NCBI RefSeq assembly: GCF_006385575.1
Contig: NZ_CP041040.1
Coordinates: 310,001-374,000, forward strand
From: Microbacterium foliorum
GTDB lineage: Bacteria > Actinomycetota > Actinomycetes > Actinomycetales > Microbacteriaceae
Direction: 5' to 3'
DNA length: 64,000 nt
Below the pieces are notes generated by a model. It saw only the letters and a program-made list of their open reading frames with translations, made no database searches and was not told where the DNA came from. A program made the position numbers and the translations under genes. Positions 61,012-64,000 of the stretch are shown here, one piece after another (the stretch's first letter is position 1; every line of letters begins with the position of its first letter).

Positions 61012-62100
61012 ATGACTCTCACAGTGGAACGCCGCGAGACGGCATCCGAACTGCCGAAGACGAATGCCGCCGGCCGGCGTCCCTGGCGGCACCGCCTCTC
61101 GCGGTTCGACCAGAACGCCTCCCCGTACTTCTACATCTCGCCGTTCTTCCTGCTGTTCGGCCTGGTCGGACTCTTCCCGCTGCTCTACACGGTGTGGGTG
61201 GCCGTGCACGAGTGGGACCTGCTCAAGGGGCAGGGCGAGTTCATCGGCGCCGGGAACTTCGTCGAGATCCTCGGCGACGCGATGTTCTGGAACTCGATCT
61301 TCAACACTCTGAGCATCTTCCTGCTGTCCGCCATTCCGCAGCTCGCGGTCGCTCTGGTGATCGCCTACCTGCTCGACCGCGGCCTCCGCGCTCCGACGTT
61401 CTGGCGCATGAGCATCCTCATCCCGTTCGTGGTCACGCCGGTCGCGGTCGCCATCATCTTCTCGAGCATCTTCAACGAGGCCGACGGTCTCGCCAACAAC
61501 CTGCTCAATCTGATCGGCATCGCCGACCAGGAGTGGAAGCACGACACCGCACTCTCGCACCTGGCGATCGCCGTGATGGTGAACTTCCGCTGGACCGGCT
61601 ACAACGCCCTCATCCTGCTCGCCGCGATGCAGGCGGTGCCGCGAGACCTCTACGAGTCCGCCGCCATCGACGGCGCAGGAGCGGCCCGTCGCTTCTTCTC
61701 GATCACGATCCCCACGATCCGCCCGACGCTGATCTTCGTGATCATCACGGCCACGATCGGCGGTCTGCAGATCTTCGCCGAGCCGCGCCTGTTCGACGTC
61801 TCGACCGCGGGTGGCATCGGCGGCAGCGACCGGCAGTTCCAGACGACCGTGTTGTTCCTCTGGGAGCTCGCGTTCTTCCGTCGAGACCTCGGCGAAGCAT
61901 CCGCCGTGGCGATCCTGCTGTTCCTGCTCATCGTCGGCATCGGAGTGATCAACTTCCTCATCTCGAGGCGGATCTCGACCGGGGACGCCCCGAAGAACCG
62001 CGCCGCACGCCGACGCGCACGCACCGCCGCGGCCGCGGCTGCGACGGCCGCCGCTGCCGGCACGACGATCGCCACCACGACAGAGGAGAACGCGCGATGA
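61012..62100 (+). CDS. cebF: Sugar ABC transporter permease (CebF-like, CUT1 family)
   Basis: A 362-residue permease with six helices and the CUT1 docking loop DLYESAAIDGAGAARRFFSITIPTI (in parts). The N-terminal tail is basic; the C-terminal tail is Ala/Thr-rich. AAGGAA precedes the ATG. The stop overlaps the next permease gene (ATGA). Confidence 0.92.
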   Translation: MTLTVERRETASELPKTNAAGRRPWRHRLSRFDQNASPYFYISPFFLLFGLVGLFPLLYTVWVAVHEWDLLKGQGEFIGAGNFVEILGDAMFWNSIFNTLSIFLLSAIPQLAVALVIAYLLDRGLRAPTFWRMSILIPFVVTPVAVAIIFSSIFNEADGLANNLLNLIGIADQEWKHDTALSHLAIAVMVNFRWTGYNALILLAAMQAVPRDLYESAAIDGAGAARRFFSITIPTIRPTLIFVIITATIGGLQIFAEPRLFDVSTAGGIGGSDRQFQTTVLFLWELAFFRRDLGEASAVAILLFLLIVGIGVINFLISRRISTGDAPKNRAARRRARTAAAAAATAAAAGTTIATTTEENAR

Positions 62101-62987
62101 CCGCCACCCAGGCGCTGAGCGTCCCCGAGAAGATCCGCAGGCGGCGAGGCGCCGTCGGCGGAAACGCCGGAATCGGCAGCCGCCCCGGCTTCCTCACCTA
62201 CGGCCTGCTCGCCGCATTCATCATCGGCAGCGTCTACCCGCTGTGGTGGTCGGTCGTCGTGGCGAGCGGCACCAACTCGACGCGCGGCGAGACCCTGCCG
62301 CTGATCCCCGGTGGCAACTTCTTCGCGAACGCCGCCAAGGTGTTCGATGCGATCCCGTTCTGGCTGGCGCTGGGAAACTCGTTCCTCATCTCGGGCATCA
62401 TCACGATCTCGGTCGTGACGTTCTCGACACTGGCCGGATACGCGTTCGCCAAGCTGCGCTTCAAGGGTCGCGACGGGCTGATGATCTTCGTGATCGCGAC
62501 CATGGCGATCCCGACGCAGCTCGGCATCATCCCGCTCTTCATGCTGATGCGCGAGCTCGGCTGGACCGGGTCGATCGGTGCGGTCATCGTGCCGACCCTG
62601 GTCACGGCCTTCGGTGTCTTCTTCATGCGTCAGTATCTGGTCGACGTGATCCCCGACGAGCTGATCGAGGCGGCGCGCATGGACGGCGCGAACCAGTTCC
62701 GCACCTTCCTCACCGTCGGCCTCCCGGCGGCTCGGCCCGCCATGGCGATCCTCGGCCTGTTCACCTTCATGACCGCGTGGACCGACTACCTGTGGCCGTT
62801 GATCGTGCTCTCCCCGCAGAACCCGACTCTGCAGACGGCGCTCAGCCAGCTGCAGTCCGGCTACTACATCGACTACTCGATCGTGCTCGCCGGCGCGGTG
62901 CTCGCGACCCTTCCGCTGCTCATCCTGTTCGTCATCGCAGGGCGTCAGCTGGTCAGTGGCATCATGGCGGGCGCGGTGAAAGGATGA
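62097..62987 (+). CDS. cebG: Sugar ABC transporter permease (CebG-like, CUT1 family)
   Basis: A 296-residue partner permease with six helices and the EAA loop ELIEAARMDGANQFRTFLTVGLP (in parts). Start and stop both overlap neighbours by four bases. No dedicated ATPase gene lies in the visible operon; CUT1 systems in actinobacteria often use a shared MsiK ATPase encoded elsewhere. Confidence 0.92.
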   Translation: MTATQALSVPEKIRRRRGAVGGNAGIGSRPGFLTYGLLAAFIIGSVYPLWWSVVVASGTNSTRGETLPLIPGGNFFANAAKVFDAIPFWLALGNSFLISGIITISVVTFSTLAGYAFAKLRFKGRDGLMIFVIATMAIPTQLGIIPLFMLMRELGWTGSIGAVIVPTLVTAFGVFFMRQYLVDVIPDELIEAARMDGANQFRTFLTVGLPAARPAMAILGLFTFMTAWTDYLWPLIVLSPQNPTLQTALSQLQSGYYIDYSIVLAGAVLATLPLLILFVIAGRQLVSGIMAGAVKG

Positions 62988-64000
62988 CCCCTATGACCCG
63001 TGCTTTCCCCGAGAACTTCCTGTTCGGCGCCGCGACAGCGGCGTACCAGATCGAGGGGGCCGCTTTCGAAGACGGGCGCACCGCGTCGATCTGGGACGCC
63101 TTCAGCCGCGAACCGGGTGCGGTGATCGGCGGCGACAACGGCGACGTGGCGTGCGACCACTATCACCGCTACCCGCAGGACGTCGCGCTCATGAAGGAGC
63201 TCGGTCTGCAGACCTACCGCTTCTCGACCTCGTGGTCGCGGGTGCGTCCTGACGGCGGCGCGGTCAACGCGAAGGGCGTCGACTTCTACGAGCGCCTCGT
63301 CGACGAGCTGCTCGCGAACGACATCCTGCCGTGGCTGACCCTGTATCACTGGGACATGCCGCAGGCACTGCAGGAGACCGGCGGCTGGACCAACCGCGAC
63401 ACGGTCGGCCGCTTCCTCGAGTACGCGGGCACGATGCACGACGCGCTGGGCGACCGCGTGAACGTCTGGACCACTCTGAACGAGCCGTGGTGCTCGTCGT
63501 TCCTCTCGTACACCGGCGGCGAGCACGCCCCCGGGCACACGAGCGTCGCCGAGGGGCTGCTCTCGGCCCACCACCTGCTGCTCGCCCACGGTGAGACGGT
63601 GCGTGAGCTGCGCGGTCGGGATGCGAGCCTCAACCTCGGCATCACCCTGAACCACACCGTCGCCGACCCCGCCGACCCGACGAACCCCGCGGATGTGGAT
63701 GCCGCTCGTCGCGTCGACGGTCAGTTCAACCGCTGGTTCCTCGACCCGATCTACCGCGGCGTGTACCCGGACGACATCATCAGGGACATCAGGGCGGTGG
63801 ATGCCGACGCCGTGGCGCGATTCGCGGATGCCGTGCACGACGGCGACCTCGAGACGATCTCACAGCGCATCGACACGCAGGGCGTGAACTACTACCACGG
63901 CGATTTCGTGTCCGGCACGGCGCCGGCGGAGATGCCCGTCAGCGGAGGGCCGGCGACCGGGCGGGCCGCCCGCAGTCCCTACCCGTCGAGCGAGGGCATC
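62984..64000 (+). CDS. Glycoside hydrolase family 1 beta-glucosidase (3' end beyond window)
   Basis: 339 codons are visible, open to the window end. GH1 signatures: NFLFGAATAAYQIEGAA, TYRFSTSWSRV, LTLYHWDMPQAL and the acid/base Glu167 in WTTLNEPWC. The nucleophile ENG motif would lie beyond the window. The ATG overlaps the permease stop (ATGA); ATG 62993 is an alternative. It would hydrolyse imported cellobiose in the cytoplasm (BglC-like). Confidence 0.93.
   Translation, partial: MTPMTRAFPENFLFGAATAAYQIEGAAFEDGRTASIWDAFSREPGAVIGGDNGDVACDHYHRYPQDVALMKELGLQTYRFSTSWSRVRPDGGAVNAKGVDFYERLVDELLANDILPWLTLYHWDMPQALQETGGWTNRDTVGRFLEYAGTMHDALGDRVNVWTTLNEPWCSSFLSYTGGEHAPGHTSVAEGLLSAHHLLLAHGETVRELRGRDASLNLGITLNHTVADPADPTNPADVDAARRVDGQFNRWFLDPIYRGVYPDDIIRDIRAVDADAVARFADAVHDGDLETISQRIDTQGVNYYHGDFVSGTAPAEMPVSGGPATGRAARSPYPSSEGI

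Overview
The window is a high-GC actinobacterial chromosome segment, most likely from Microbacterium or a close relative in the Microbacteriaceae. The basis is the base composition, the frequent GGATGCC/GGCATCC words, many genes whose start codon lies 5-8 bases after a TANNNT box (leaderless transcription), exact CebR-type operators, and the gene content. No rRNA, tRNA, transposase, phage gene or CRISPR array was seen. Gene content is ordinary free-living metabolism, but the spaces between genes are unusually rich in structured repeats.

Layout. 1-1.4 kb: end of a TetR regulator, a TspO-like membrane protein and a DUF1905 protein. 1.5-9.6 kb: the potassium operon kdpFABCDE on the minus strand, with an extra 27-codon ORF before kdpF. 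9.8-13.8 kb: a small ORF, an ECF sigma factor with its DGPF/YciI partner, an AbrB/RelE toxin-antitoxin pair and an ion-transporter-like permease. 14-21.3 kb: two GntR regulators, an EamA exporter and PaiB-like protein facing a MocR regulator, a large APC permease and an NTF2-like protein. 21.3-32.6 kb: a small alarmone synthetase, a Cys-rich protein and then a molybdenum block (membrane-anchored molybdoenzyme, mogA-moaE, moeB-moeA-moaC-moaD, TOBE regulator-modABC, moaA). 32.7-42.6 kb: M20 amidohydrolase, TetR, and a dipeptide-type ABC transporter ending in a GH3 beta-glucosidase. 42.8-44.9 kb: SoxR facing ferredoxin, flavin reductase and superoxide dismutase across a SoxR box. 45-47 kb: Trk/Ktr potassium uptake. 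47.4-49.5 kb: arsenate reductase and flavoprotein facing ArsR. 49.6-55.4 kb: NhaA, AGCS symporter, LacI and GH13 glucosidase. 55.6-59.3 kb: DUF1761, a secreted alpha/alpha-barrel protein, purQ-purS, apt. 59.4-64 kb: cellobiose-type ABC operon cebEFG-like plus a GH1 beta-glucosidase cut by the window end, under two TGGGAGCGCTCCCA operators.

How the parts work together. Two separate import systems (dipeptide-type plus GH3, CUT1-type plus GH1) would take up beta-glucosides or cello-oligosaccharides. GH13 with LacI handles alpha-glucosides. Kdp and Trk/Ktr cover high- and moderate-affinity potassium uptake. The molybdenum genes form a nearly complete path from molybdate import to finished cofactor beside a likely client enzyme.

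The most unusual signal is a set of modular palindromic repeats. At least ten arm types occur in the intergenic regions. Three share one 'GAATGCCG..CGGCATCCGT' core. One type carries 19-bp tandem units. One type sits between the binding-protein gene and the next gene in both ABC operons. Two types seem to have been absorbed in frame into KdpB.
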